The notes beneath the pieces are model-generated. The model was not told where the DNA came from. It saw only the letters and a list, made by a program, of their open reading frames with translations, and made no database searches. From contig SJOL01009403.1 of NCBI GenBank assembly GCA_004794785.1, positions 846,304 to 910,303 on the forward strand: 64,000 nt of DNA, written 5' to 3'. Each line of letters begins with the position of its first letter. The first letter of the stretch is position 1. This stretch comes from Opisthorchis felineus. Taxonomy: Eukaryota; Platyhelminthes; Trematoda; Opisthorchiida; Opisthorchiidae. The translations under genes and the position numbers were made by a program. Shown here in pieces: positions 24,206 to 35,431 of this stretch.

Positions 24206-25480
24206 CTGAAAATAAAAAGTGACCTCCGTGAAAGAAACAAGAAATCAAAACAACCTAAATGACGCACTTCGATGTAAGAATGACAGTGGAATGTTTTCCC
24301 GCTATCAGAAATTGACACCGCAAGAAAAGGTGGACCCCAAAGTCACAGAAGTCCCTTGAAAATTGCAAGCAGAAAAAAATGTCACAAAGTCGAAATGTGG
24401 ATGCCAAACCCATATCATTGGTCCGCTCTTTAACTAAAGACATGTCCTTCTAGGTTCTTGAAGTATGACAACCCAAAGGCTTGAAGTGGCGAGTCACAAG
24501 AAACTGATATAGGTTTGGGGATGATATCTCTCCAGGATATATTCCAGTAATTCCATCTGCCGCAAAAGAGACCTTTCAGAGAGAGGCCACTCCCTTGAGC
24601 AGCAATAACAGTGGCACACATCCACTATGACACAGTGAGCGATCCCTTGATAAAGGGCCATTTCTCAAAGAAGAGAAAACTATCCCTTTCAATGCAACTC
24701 ACATAAGGTTGATGAAGACCCTGAGCAGTCCGATAAAGGTTCTGTCTTCCCTATGGTTCATCACGTACGTCTAGTTCCCGAACTTCAAATAAGCTTAGTT
24801 CCTCCTCAACCACCTATTTGTACGCATTCTGCCATAAACACTCGTTGGCAAATTAAGTTGGCGCTGACAGGAGAGTAAGATGAAATTCACCCGAATCTAA
24901 GATCTACAAACTCTCCTCTCCTTCAGTGTTCTTTAAGGCGACTAGGACTTACAGGAAAACATAAGCGCCCTTACATAATTCATCGTTTTTTCCGAGAAAT
25001 ACTGGCAGCAAATTTCTTCAGTGACAGCAGCTTTTTCCAAATTTCATCTATCCCCCAATGAGGGACAAACCGAAGTGGTTGATCTTAGTCTTGCATTGTG
25101 ACGAACCTTACAATAACTCCATATATGAATCAGCTTGAGTGCTCCTGGAAAAAATATTTCATTTTATGAGAAAGATGGTGTAATGCACTCACCAATACCA
25201 GCGAGACCAGTCCACTGTGCTGTTACCCCATTCATGAGTCATTTCAGTTGTATTTTCTATCATCACGAAGACTAGTTTTAGTTTGCCTGAATTCGTCATG
25301 ATGAGAAATCGTCAATGGGGACTCCAGACATGACTTACTAACTATTCTTTTGTCGCATTCTCGGGGCTGTCTCAACGCAATCTAAGTTCGGGTTTGGAGA
25401 GTGATTCGCTATTTGATGTATTTACATATATGACACGGTATTGAGTTGATATATATATATATATATAAGAAATTGCTCAC
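24206..25480 (-). other. DOCK intron between E2 and E3
   Basis: A 1.27 kb GT-AG intron. An (AT)n tract starts 14 bases inside its 5' splice site. Otherwise nothing recognised. Confidence 0.75.
25449..25467. repeat. (AT)n microsatellite near a splice donor
   Basis: A perfect alternating AT tract of about 9.5 units. On the minus strand it begins shortly after the donor gtgagcaatttctt of exon E2. Confidence 0.95.
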
Positions 25481-25546
25481 CTTGTCATCTTTGTTGTATA
25501 ATTCTTCAACGTCACCTGCATCTCCTTGCTGCAACACTTTTTCTAC
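25481..25546 (-). CDS. DOCK6/7/8-like GEF, exon E2 (VEKVLQQGD motif)
   Basis: A 22-codon exon, phase 0 on both sides, acceptor tctgttttaatcag, donor GACAAG|gtgagc. It reads VEKVLQQGDAGDVEELYNKD and ends DK. The E-K-V-L-Q-Q-G-D string is diagnostic of the DOCK6/7/8 subfamily (DOCK7 LEKVLQQGD); the DOCK9-11 group has a different form. It follows E1 IFLVVR as DOCK7 follows VFLVIK. The segment to the next conserved motif (RLGPYRMP in E3) is a few residues shorter than in DOCK7, which needs no extra exon. Residues 186-207 of the assembled fragment. Confidence 0.94.
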
Positions 25547-25741
25547 CTGATTAAAACAGATGGGACCAAAGATCCAGAAGACTGTGACAGAACATAGTCC
25601 AATAATAAAAACATGGACGGGGCTGATGAACCATGAGCAGAAATCTGTCGCTAATGGGGTCACACGAGTCACAGGGTTCCATAATCAGAATTAACTTGAA
25701 AGAAATCTAAATAGTATGAAACATGACTGACTGAATGCATG

Positions 25742-25806
25742 GCTATCATCATCACCATCATCCACGGCACAACATCAGGTTGAAGACCGATACCTCACTG
25801 CTTTAC
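25742..25806 (-). repeat. ATC-tailed dispersed repeat, copy 1
   Basis: On the plus strand, tatcatcatcaccatcatcc followed by acggcacaacatcag and gaccgatacctcactgc. It parallels the copies at 27093-27150 and 62645-62706: an ATC run, then c-acggca/gacagca, then acatcag and gat-c-t-ctgc blocks. The GAT-rich end on the minus strand may be a retroelement 3' tail. Confidence 0.55.
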
Positions 25807-26555
25807 AGCCATGATTGATTTGAAAATCTATTGTGAAACAAAGACGTTCAGGGAGGGTTACAGAGAACAAACCCTGGAAGGTGGGTCACACCGACGGTAC
25901 CCAGATTTTTCGCAATTCGCCAGGTCAAAGGTTGACCAACTCTCTGACCAACTCCGAGTTAGACAAGGGAAACAGCATTCGTTTCGACAGACGACGATTC
26001 GGCACGCATAGAACGACCAATCTGCCGTAGCTTCAGTTACTGGGCACATTGTTCGACTGGACTCCCAACTACATACCTGAAGACTCATTCTCTAATTGCT
26101 CCGTTGTGGCACCAGCATACACGAGCCCTATTTCTGAGACAACAGTTATCAAAGACACCCAGAGGTTACATCTCACAACCGTATAGTAAAACAACCACTA
26201 TTGCAGCCTGATACACACGTTACTTAGGGTTCAGAGATTATGCCACTTTTTCACCAAATTGGCAAATGTGATCCCAGTCCTGAAGATTCGTGCATTGACC
26301 TCGTCTGCAACACTACAATCGAACCTGATTCACCTTTCAAAACGATAAGCGCTACCCCACCTCAAGGTCCCGTCCTTGGATCACAAATGAATTGTTCGGC
26401 GACTACAGGTCCAAAACCGAGACCGTGAGCTTTGTGAACATTTAAGACGAGATAGCTTCGGTCATGCAAAAGGCCTCTACCTTCTTTTCTTTCGAAGACG
26501 AGGACGATGTAGCCTGCATATTCCAGGCCGACGATATTCTCGTCAGCATCTATTT

Positions 26556-26733
26556 GGGCGATATAGCTCAGTGTTAAGAGCGCGAATTTACTGACCGGAA
26601 GGTCCGTGGTTCGAACCCAACTTCTGCATCTCGACTTCTCCCATCTAGACTTTGGCAAGCTGGCAGTGTCCCAGCCCTCGTACTTCCTTCGGGTGGCATG
26701 ACAGCTAGGCACCGAAAAGAGGTTACAGCTGAA
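26556..26733 (+). repeat. tRNA-derived SINE, near full length
   Basis: The tRNA-like head has a box A region (tatagctcagtgttaagagc) and a perfect box B (GGTTCGAACCC). The body has tcgacttctcccatctagac and the ccagccctcgtacttccttc block, and the end is gctaggcaccgaaaag then gttacagctgaa. A 5-base TATTT flanks both ends and may be a short target-site duplication. The head makes this a tRNA-related SINE; it is not a functional tRNA because the acceptor stem is not closed. It lies antisense in a DOCK intron. Confidence 0.85.
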
Positions 26734-27092
26734 TTATTTGGATACGGGAATTTGGAGACCAGCGTTCATCTTATTATCTAATCTATTATCTAATCGATCA
26801 TGAAACTGAAGAGAAGCGGAGAGAGAGCTGGCGGCCTTGTCGATCGTCACTTTTTGTGGGAGCGTGTTTGGAGGACTCCCCATATACTTTCACGTTTCAA
26901 AGATCTGAAAGTACAGAGGACCTATGAAATCCGCAAAATTCATAATCATTCCTTGCTAACAAAGCGCATGAAGCAGAAAAGACCGGGCAAGTGAGTCAGA
27001 TGAACCCAGGAAGTCCAGGAATACCAGGAATATGGACCACTTATACACACGGCATTGTTCTGGCACCTAAAAGAGTGTGAAGATATCGTCAA

Positions 27093-27150
27093 AGCATCAT
27101 CATCATCATCGACAGCATGACATCAGTGTTCAACACTGATGCTTCATTGC
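27093..27150 (-). repeat. ATC-tailed dispersed repeat, copy 2, with palindrome
   Basis: On the plus strand, an ATC run, then gacagcatga, then the perfect palindrome catcagtgtt-c-aacactgatg (10-base arms around one base), then cttcattgccg. The 62.67 kb copy differs by one base in the palindrome. Confidence 0.7.
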
Positions 27151-27456
27151 CGTACTATCTTCAAAAACACATTTACCGAAGTGCCAATTCGCTTGATGCT
27201 CCCTGGCCAGTGCTTTACGGGCTGAAATAAGGCTAAGAAGTACAAGTGACGCTAAAAGTCATGTCGTACGAGGAAACAAGCTAATCCAACCATCATTGCT
27301 AAACTTAATAGATGCCCCTTCTAGATGGCACTATCATCTATTCATCTCAGTTGTGTGGAGCTGTCCCAGAGGGAATTAAAACGCTGATGGTGAGCGGCGT
27401 GAACAATGGTCTCTTAGTATTAATGAAGGCGACGTTATATACGAAGACGACGGAGT

Positions 27457-27637
27457 CATTCAGCTGTAACACCCTTTCGGTGACTAGCTGCCATGCCACC
27501 CAAAGGAAGCACGAGGGCTCGGGTACTGCCAGGTTGCCCAAGCCTAGACAGGAGGAGTCGAGAGGCAGAGGTTGGGTTCAAACCACGGACCTTCTGGTCA
27601 GTAAATCTGCGTTCTAACCACTGAGCCATCTCGCCCC
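27457..27637 (-). repeat. tRNA-derived SINE, full length, with target-site duplication
   Basis: Read on the minus strand: a head starting ggggcgagatggctcagtgg with a good box A, a box B of GGTTTGAACCC, the body ctcgactcctcctgtctagg, and an end gctagtcaccgaaag then ggtgttacagctgaatg. It is flanked by agacgacggagt (27445-27456) and agatgacggagt (27638-27649), a 12-base duplication with one mismatch. The low divergence and intact flanks point to a fairly recent retrotransposition into this intron, in the same direction as the DOCK gene. Confidence 0.92.
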
Positions 27638-27655
27638 AGATGACGGAGTGAATTG

Positions 27656-27699
<44 letters not shown>
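27656..27699. repeat. (ATT)n microsatellite
   Basis: About 14.7 perfect ATT units, just outside the target-site duplication of the SINE at 27457-27637, on the side of its tRNA-like head. Confidence 0.97.
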
Positions 27700-27751
27700 C
27701 GCCAACTAACAACAAGCGAACAAAGCGCAGTGGGAAAGGCTACCCACTCAC

Positions 27752-28306
27752 TCTAACTACGAGGAAAATACCACCCGAACAACAAGATTCACGGGAAGAC
27801 GCAGCGTGTGGCTTGTTGCTCCCATCAGCAAATCCTTCGAAGATGTCTGATGAGTCGAAGTAATTTGCCTCGGCTGAAGCACTTCCGTTTGTATCTGTAA
27901 TGGCCACATTGGGATAATGCGATAGTCTAGATTCATGTGTTTCCGAACTATTTGGTGATGAGGCAACAACCGATCGCTGTTGCGTTATTCTGAACAAACA
28001 ATTTCTCGCCAAGGTCGGCCAGTCACGGAGATCCAGCTGTTGTGTACTTCGGCTGCCGGAAAACAGGTGCAACAGTCTGTCTGAATTTGTATCAAAGTGG
28101 AAAACTTCGGATATCCGACGGCGAAGATGAACATCGTACAGAAAGGCGAGACCGAAAACCGGCTCTGATGTCCCATCCTCAATTTGCAGGCTGGAAAACT
28201 CTGCCTCGAGAAACAATGTGGGTTCACCTAGGCTCACTGGCAGGTCGGAATAGTCTGCAGGTCTGGATTTCCCCGGAGCGAGAAGACGACGATCTGGTAT
28301 GACGCT
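27752..28306 (-). CDS. DOCK6/7/8-like GEF, exon E1 (N-terminal region)
   Basis: 185 codons, phase 0 on both sides. The acceptor is ctattttttgtcttgcag and the donor is GTTAGA|gtgagt. Conserved blocks are EPVFGLAFLYDVHLRRRISE (residues 49-68), then VFHFDTNSDRLL, matching DOCK7 [20 protein letters not shown] and NFYFDLNSEQM. Later come LARNCLFRI (DOCK7 LARSAIFSI) and GGIFLVVR at the end (DOCK7 DVFLVIK). Between the last two lies a Ser-rich insertion of about 60 residues not in the vertebrate proteins. The frame enters from an upstream exon, so this is not the start of the protein. The N-terminal exons should lie at higher coordinates but were not recognised. Confidence 0.92.
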
Positions 28307-29574
28307 CTGCAAGACAAAAAATAGAAAATTATGCCACCACCAGATCTATCTATCAGGTACTCTGTCAGGTACCAGAAAGTTCAAAAAGGATGCCCATGCT
28401 GGCGATGGGTCTGATAGGCTGAAAGTTTAAAAAAGTCTACGGTTTACAGTCACCATATACCTATATGAAGTCGACAGACTCACATACTCCTGAACTTTGC
28501 CTAATACTTAAACGTGCGGTACCACCATGTCATGGAATAGTTAGAAATAGTCGACCTTATCACAACGACAAGCTTGGCTGACATTCTGTCACATTCTCTA
28601 ACATATTGCTTTGATACTCAGTCCCTCCACCAAAAGTTTCAAAGTGAAAAACAATAGATAATTTAGGAACACAACGTTCCTAATCTTGACGGTATATCCT
28701 CCCGCTCCCAATTACTAAGGTCCTCATCCTACCTTGCAGCAAACATTGAAAACTTTATTCCAAAGCATCAAGGTATCAGAAGCTTGAAGGTGTGGTGAAG
28801 AAAATTCATACGGGCTAAATTGTAATCCGAGGTGAGGACGGAAACGGTGCAGCATAAGAGCCAGTGCCTGTTATACAGATGCGACTCATCAGTGCTCATA
28901 AAAAAAGTATTTTGAGTCCTTGCAATCGCAAATTTTGCCACCCTAACGAAAGCGACAAAAAGGACCATCTTGTCTATGTGAACACATTGGTGTCCAGGTG
29001 ATCGGATCATCTGAAGAGTGGTTCGGCTCGGAGAAATACCCTTCGTGGGTGAGACAACGTTCAAACTTCCACGGTTTGTGCTATACACAATGCACGTGCT
29101 CGTCGTTCCGTACTTTGCTTGAGTCAGGCAGATCCTAGGAATGTGATACAGGTGGAAAACTTGTTCCAGATTGTCTCAGATACCTGTCCAGTATCATGAG
29201 GAAAATGAAAGGCATGGTTGCTGGTTTCTAACGCAATTAATTAGTAACATAAAAACGTGAATCTTCTGGGTGATGAAAGTCATTTCGTTAGATTTATTTT
29301 GATTTGGGAGCTCCGGTTGCCAGATGTGATATTCGCACTTTGTGCACCTTAAAAAAGTTCAAATGCAGTCATAGACAAGTTCATGGTCGTTAGCTGAATA
29401 ACTGTACTAGGAGTGACAGTCAGTGAGCGATCCATAATGCCGGTGCCGCGACGATATGATGGATTAATCTCATTGATGGGTGAGTTTGGGCGGCTACTGA
29501 ATGCCATACTATGACAAAAATGTCTGTCGCTATCAAGTGTTTGCAGAAGTCGTCTGCACTAAATCCAGCATGTG

Positions 29575-29660
29575 CATTGGTACACATACAAATATACATA
29601 GATATCTAAATATACAAACAGTATATATATTGCGTACAAATACACTCAAATACATACAAA
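29575..29660. repeat. AT/CA-rich low-complexity block
   Basis: An imperfect array of tacaaatacac- and atatatac-type units, including acacatacaaatatacatag and later aatacactcaaatacataca. Confidence 0.7.
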
Positions 29661-30019
29661 GGACCGGATGACACTGAGTAGCCTTTCAAGTATTGCTTGC
29701 ATTCCACCTCCGTTTTCAAAAACGACTACAATGTCGTCCTTATATTCCAGATCAAGGTATTTACTCGCAGAGATCCGAGAGCCGGGGTTCAGGAATCCGT
29801 TCAGAGTACTTGTCATCACATTGCCATCAACGGAATTAAAGAAAAATGGAGTGGACAGATTTGTCGAAAACTGTCACTTGTGGGAAAACTTTTTGGGAGC
29901 TCCTCATTCATTCTAACACAAAGGGCTGAAGGACTTTTAGGGATATACCGTTATAAATAAGCATACAAGATAATGGCAGTAATCGTTCAGCGATTACTGG
30001 TGCATGGCTATCATGCATC

Positions 30020-30125
30020 CAGAAGCTGACATGCCTCCAGCTTGTCAAAACAGGATAGAGTTGTATTTGAACCACAGGGCCTCTGGTCAATAGCTTCGCA
30101 CAGACGACCAGTTCCCCGCTGGAAT
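30020..30125 (-). repeat. tRNA-derived SINE, strongly decayed copy
   Basis: On the plus strand, tttgaaccacagggcctctg then gtcaatagc corresponds to ttcgaaccacggaccttctg then gtcagtaaa of the SINE head read in reverse, and the neighbouring tgtcaaaacaggatagag aligns with the body. Divergence is high. A minus-strand peptide here that resembles a LINE motif is better explained by this copy. Confidence 0.5.
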
Positions 30126-33100
30126 CCTGCTTGCTGTTCTAGGATCATGCCTTCGCGTGCTGTCTTAGTATGGCGTGAAAAGCCACACAAATAGCCTTCA
30201 CACAAAGAAGACCAAGCTAATGATGGTGTACTTGCCATAATCAATGCGAACACTAAAAATTAGCACATTTATCTATTCGATTCAAGCAACCAAGACGATC
30301 TCTTCCTTCCGGGTAGAAGGAAATAATTTGAACAAGTACTAACGGAGAATTGCACCTTCGTCCTCGGCAATGCTCAGTGGCGCCTGAGGTAGGAAATGCA
30401 TTAGTGTATTTCCAAAGCTCATTGTTACGGGTAGGGAGTCCGACGGAGCAACAGAAGTTAGCCAGTTAGATCGCTCTTGAGTGTTCACTCATGAACAGTT
30501 AAGGTCCTAATGAGATAAACATTACCCTTCTCCAGAAATGAATGACCCATTCCAGCGATTGATCGGTTCGCTTACCGACGGCCTTCTTTAGCCTGTTGCA
30601 CGTATCGGCTGGAACAGTTTGCACGCAGGTCTATGATGGTTATGGCAACAACAAGGCCTGCTGATCTCGATGAAATACAGCGCTCATTTGACCAAGTCGA
30701 CCAGCTTGGATGGACAGTCCTGAAAGCTGAAAGTATAGCCCCTTTCACTTATTTCCATTAATCCTCCAACCAGTCTTCGTTGTCGGTATCACTCTTTGTT
30801 TGCAGTAGCCTCCCAACCAGATGGTCTCAATATTGTTAAACTACTCAAACCCGTTGAATTTGATTAACTGAACTGCTGTGCTTCGGCAAGCGTAATCATG
30901 ATGAAAGCGAAGTGATACATGACCTCACACAATTGTGTGGCCACGGTCAAGCTGCATGCCCCCATAAGGGCCGGCAATCTTTATTTGAGGTAACCGATGG
31001 CCGGGTAACGAATGACTGCACGATCCAGATGAATCCATGAATGGCTTGCGGATGGTGACCTCCAAATTAATGTGGGGGGTTGTACTGAGATTTCGCTAAA
31101 CACACAACTGAAGACGTCGCTCTCCTTTGTCCGTGCGCTCAGCACCGACTCCTAATCTACCACCCAGGTGTGCTTCTTCTAGGCTCAATCGTCTAAATTG
31201 GGTGTTGCTATCACTACCAGGATGACTATATCTGTTATTCTTGCTGAGTGATGCGATTGTGACAGATATCGATGGAACCCAACATTCTCATCTTCAGAAT
31301 TACACTCCGTCTGGGCCTATACTGACACGAAAAGTAAACACAGTTTACCGATCCGACCTGCATTGACCAGGATTAAACCAGACAACCATGTAATGCAAAG
31401 ATGATTGTTTACTGAGATCCAGTCCAACAAAGCGCCTTCATGTCTAGGGCTGAGTGCAACTCTTGCATCACAAATACCGCAAGCCCTTCCATCAATGTCG
31501 GCAGGTACCCAAAGAGTGAAATGTAAAATGTCTGACCTTGTCCTAAATGGCTTGAGATGAATGACCAGATTACGGTCTGGTATGTACGTTTCGAAGACAC
31601 AATATGCATCAACAGAAATGGAAATCAAAGCTTCAGCAAAAGATACCTACTACCCATTTCGACAGAGGGCAGTGACACTGAGTTTAGTAAAGCATTGCCA
31701 GGAAGGTCAGATTCCTGAAAATAATCCCAGAACGCCGGAACCCACTGAGACCCTAAAACTCCACTAAAATCTCAATAGGGAAGACGGCAAGCATCCATGC
31801 TAGTCAATCACTCATTTAATTCAGCAAAAGCCGATGGGTATTCAGGCACGCCACAGAAGCACGACCGACTATGATCAGTGTTCAGGCATTTCATGTTGAT
31901 GGGTGTTCACTAAACGCCTATCAGACAGTCTGGTTTAATGCCAAAAAGTCCCCTCTTTTTTGCACTTGCATGCATTCGCGTGTTGCAGTAAAGCTGTTGT
32001 GTTCCTTGTCGGAGAGTCTTTTTTCGGCACTAGGCACTGGAGCGGGGATAGCGGCCAGATATAACAAGCATTATACTGGTTTAGTTTACTGAGTTATAGT
32101 TAGGATGCGGAACAATGGTCATGGGACTGAACTGACCTTAGGGAACCAGCTGAGTGGTGTGGAAAGGGTGCGGGTTAGAGTAGGTAAACGGAAAAGCTGA
32201 GAATGATGCTTCTCCGGGGAACGGGGTTTGTTTAATGTACCCCAGTTAAGCCTTTGATCAAAAGCTCTGGCCGATGAAACAGTAAGAGTTTGGTATTTTG
32301 TTCCAAGGCCGTGGTAGTAGCCTTTAACTCAAGAGCCTAACCAGAAAGGCGGTGGGTGGTTGAGAATATCATGCTCGGAGCCACTCATTCAAGTTTATGG
32401 CACACTTAACTGCAGAGAATTGGCCTATCGCAAAGGTATAGTGTGTAAGAGACGGATGTGTCACTGCTGACGCTATTGCGCACACCCGATGCGCTTGAAA
32501 GTGCATTGGGCAACTGGCAAGTGTTTACCTCATTTCGACCACAATATTCGCCGGAGGTCACGATTAGTCGTTTGGCGATCAGGCTGTAGGTTTCTCTAGA
32601 GTTTGTGTTTCCAAGCCCCTCACTCTTCAGGGAAAGGCAGCATCGCTGCTGGTCACCTGCTAAAAGTCGTACACTTCCCCAAGGATCTGACACGATGCCC
32701 TGCATCCTTCCACATTTGTACCAAGTTAATTTTAGATAAGTGCGGTATGTCTTCTAACCGAACGTCCTAAACTTTGGACACATGCGAGTCGGTAGGATGG
32801 CGTGATCGTTGGTTCCGATTTCCTGATTAAACACAATAATTAGGTCGAATCAGCAGGCTGTTTGTTTCCACAGGACATTTGATAAAGTGCCAAGCTGGAT
32901 AGGAAGTAATGTGGTATTACGTCATATAACGACATCCACGTGGAAACCCCACCTGAAACAGACGTGTAGGTTGGCCAGTGTGGAGACAATCAAGTCACCA
33001 ATTGTGAAACAAGTTAGGTTTGTGAAATAACGGTAGAATGGCATTAGCTTGATGGGAGTACCATGGTGACGCGTCATGTTGCAGTGTAGTTTCCGTTAGA

Positions 33101-34494
33101 CTGCCTGGGTGGTTATAGTGCGTAACAAGCGTTATGTTCCAGTGAAATCTACATATTTCTTAATAAAAGTAAAGGACATAATATTTGATCCGATTAGCTT
33201 TTAGTGTAAAAACGTGCGTTTGCCACATCTGAGAAGTTAGTTTACATGTGTAATTTTGTTTGTGTTGCGCTATATAATGGTTCTCACGTCAAACACTGTT
33301 GCCTGCCTGTCGACTCTCCTGGCTAGCAATGTTTCGCAGCGCAGTCTTACACTCTAATTTGCTTTTTTACTAGTGATATGGGTGTAGGGTACATAGTTCG
33401 CGGTGAATAACCATCACTTGGCAGGTTATGTTACTAAACACTGAAGTGGTTAGCCCCAATTTTATTGCAGGTTCTTGCCCAAACTTTTCTCTTGCAAAAC
33501 ATTTTGCGGTGATATTCCGATAACTCATAACCTAAACATTGGGCTACCGAGAGTGCAGTGTTTAAAATTCTTCAATTGGCCCCGTGATCTTTTCGGAGAA
33601 AAGGAAACTTCCGGAATTCATGCCAAAAAACATAATTGTAGTTCGGAAAACCAGAGTCCCAATGCACTACAGCCAATATATGGGCAAACCTCAAGGGTTT
33701 TCCTGCCCGGCAGCAGCACTCTGGCGGTCTACCACTACCATAGTCCATGGTGTGGTTACACATCCTCCTGCCGATAGGTCTTCACAGTCCTGTGAGACAT
33801 GTTTTTCAGCGCACCGTCTTTGCTTAGAGAAGTGAGCCAAAAGACCATACGGCATCCGACAGTCAAACGTTTGCTCCATATGCGATAATCATCCGTGGAC
33901 AATTACACTTCGGGGTGTGTCCCGTGACAAGTTTGAGATAAACAGTTGCCTGAAACGACATGGAGCCTTCAAATTTCCAAAACATTCCTTGAATAAGCCG
34001 GTTGAAAATACAGGCTGAAAAATGCGGAGTTTTGGAGATATACTGCTCCATATACAACACATTCTCCAGTCTTCACTGGAGAGCTGAATGGGCTCAGGTT
34101 AACATCCGGGCGGAGAGCTAACTTGGTCCCACCAACGATGACCCCAGTACCGATCTCCTTCGTTATCAACAGACAGACAGACGTTCAAAGACCATGCGTG
34201 AATGTCCAGTTCAGCGATACGGGGATGCCAAAGTCCATTCAAGTATATAAACATTTTGAGCACAACTCCATATGTTTAGCACAAACTTTCAAGACTGGCC
34301 CTACCAACGCCCAAAAAACGCTACTGCGTTCAACCATCATCCTGTATTGCACACTTATGGTCATACGACTGCTTTGACCGGTTGTTACGTATTGTTAGGA
34401 CGGATCTTGTGCGTGCACATCAACGTAACCAAGTTGTTGAACAGAATTTCATCAAAATGTGATCTCCATCACAGTTGGCTGATTTCATCCTCGT

Positions 34495-34905
34495 CTTATA
34501 TCCTTCAGATTGTGGAATGCTTCGAAAACTATCTACAGTCGCATTGGGAACGTCAGGCCTGAATCATGTCCACCCGTAAGCTGATGACATACGGCTGCTA
34601 CTGTCAACAGTAAAAGGCGGCCAGAGTATCTGCGTCAAAGTATTCAATGCCTGCAGAAACATGGTCTCACTGTAGATGGAACTAAGTTCAAATTCAGCAG
34701 AGTTATGCTCATATTCTCGGATTACACAATTGACATGTGCGCGATTCGCTCACCCACCTAAAATAGTAGGGATCTCGACACCAATTCGCATGTTTCAAGC
34801 TGTCCTACATCGTTGCAACGAACTAATTGACTGCCATTCCGGATTACTTTCTATACTCGTTGGATTCATTCGACCACTCACCGACCTCCTCCAGGGGAGA
34901 ATCAA
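34495..34905 (+). mobile_element. Ty3/gypsy-type reverse transcriptase remnant 1
   Basis: Several frames must be joined by eye to see it, so it is dead. In order on the plus strand: SFRLWNASKT from 34501 (typical form PFGLRNAAQTF), ADDI at about 34580 (the catalytic Y-DD region, with a stop just before it), LRQSIQCLQKHGLTVDGTKF with KFSRVMLIFSDYTID (typical form LR-VFQRLQ-HGLTVN--KC then LGY-ID), and IRPLTDLLQGR near 34868-34900. This order is that of LTR-retrotransposon pol, close in style to the fluke CsRn1/Kabuki group, though the assignment to that group is from memory. No LTRs were identified. Confidence 0.82.
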
Positions 34906-35225
34906 AATACAACTGTTTATGACAAATCACTTCAACACGGGAGACAGCTTTAGATCTAACGATTCCCTTCTATCGTAAGATGAAATCCCCTTAGTCCTGT
35001 GGCAACAGCAGCTGGCCTCATTCTGCAGGCAACTGCGGGCGCTAACTGAAAACCCTCACGGAGACAGGCGATAAACACAGAAGACACGTGTAGCACTATT
35101 GGTCGGAAAGCATACGCTTGATCCCACCATCCGACCATTTGGTCAAGCATGACCGTGGGCATGCAGTGTCCCCGGATTTTAAATTCGTTACATTTGCTGT
35201 CTGAAACTCCTCTGAAATGCAGGCC

Positions 35226-35280
35226 CCTGTAGGACAGCGTCACAAAAGCCAAATCGACCCGCTTACCACCGAGATCTGAT
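35226..35280 (-). repeat. Dispersed repeat C, second copy
   Basis: Minus-strand continuation of the SINE at 35287-35421, with the YQISVV signature. It aligns with 18022-18108 in sequence and in its position after a SINE terminus. Confidence 0.5.
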
Positions 35281-35286
35281 ATAAAC

Positions 35287-35421
35287 CGTTCAGCTGTAGC
35301 ACCCTTTCGGTGCCTAACTGCCATGCTACCAGAACGAAGCACGAGGGCTGGGATACTGCCAGGTTGCCCAAGCCTAGACAGGGGAAGTCGAGAGGCAGAG
35401 GCCGGGTTCGAATCACGGACC
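35287..35421 (-). repeat. tRNA-derived SINE, 5'-truncated at box B
   Basis: On the plus strand, gttcagctgtagcacccttt then the body block gcccaagcctagacagggga, ending just past box B (reverse of GGTTCGAATC). The head with box A is missing. Similar short sequences lie on both sides (atataaac at 35279-35286 and atataaaac at 35423-35431), suggesting that the copy inserted already truncated. Confidence 0.85.
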
Positions 35422-35431
35422 AATATAAAAC

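Larger units (their letters stand above)
25547..27751 (-). other. DOCK intron between E1 and E2, repeat-rich
   Basis: A 2.2 kb GT-AG intron holding two SINEs in opposite orientation, two copies of an ATC-tailed repeat and an (ATT)n microsatellite, all listed separately. Confidence 0.75.
28307..34480. other. Presumed upstream DOCK intron or intergenic; no secure exon
   Basis: If the DOCK gene extends, its N-terminal exons should be on the minus strand here or beyond. I searched the minus-strand frames for known DOCK-C N-terminal motifs and found none. A low-complexity block (29575-29660) and a decayed SINE (about 30.02-30.13 kb) are listed separately. Open frames at 31317-31628, 32406-32705 and 33475-34169 have no recognisable domain. 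Confidence 0.4.

Noticed and set aside
27656..27699. Repetitive tract considered as a CRISPR-like or satellite array
   Set aside because: It is a simple ATT microsatellite with no spacers. No CRISPR array exists in this window.
30011..30253. Minus-strand EQQAGFQRGTG, similar to the QAGFRPGRG motif of LINE reverse transcriptases
   Set aside because: Most of the frame overlaps a decayed SINE head, no neighbouring RT motif was found, and the conserved part is only a few residues.
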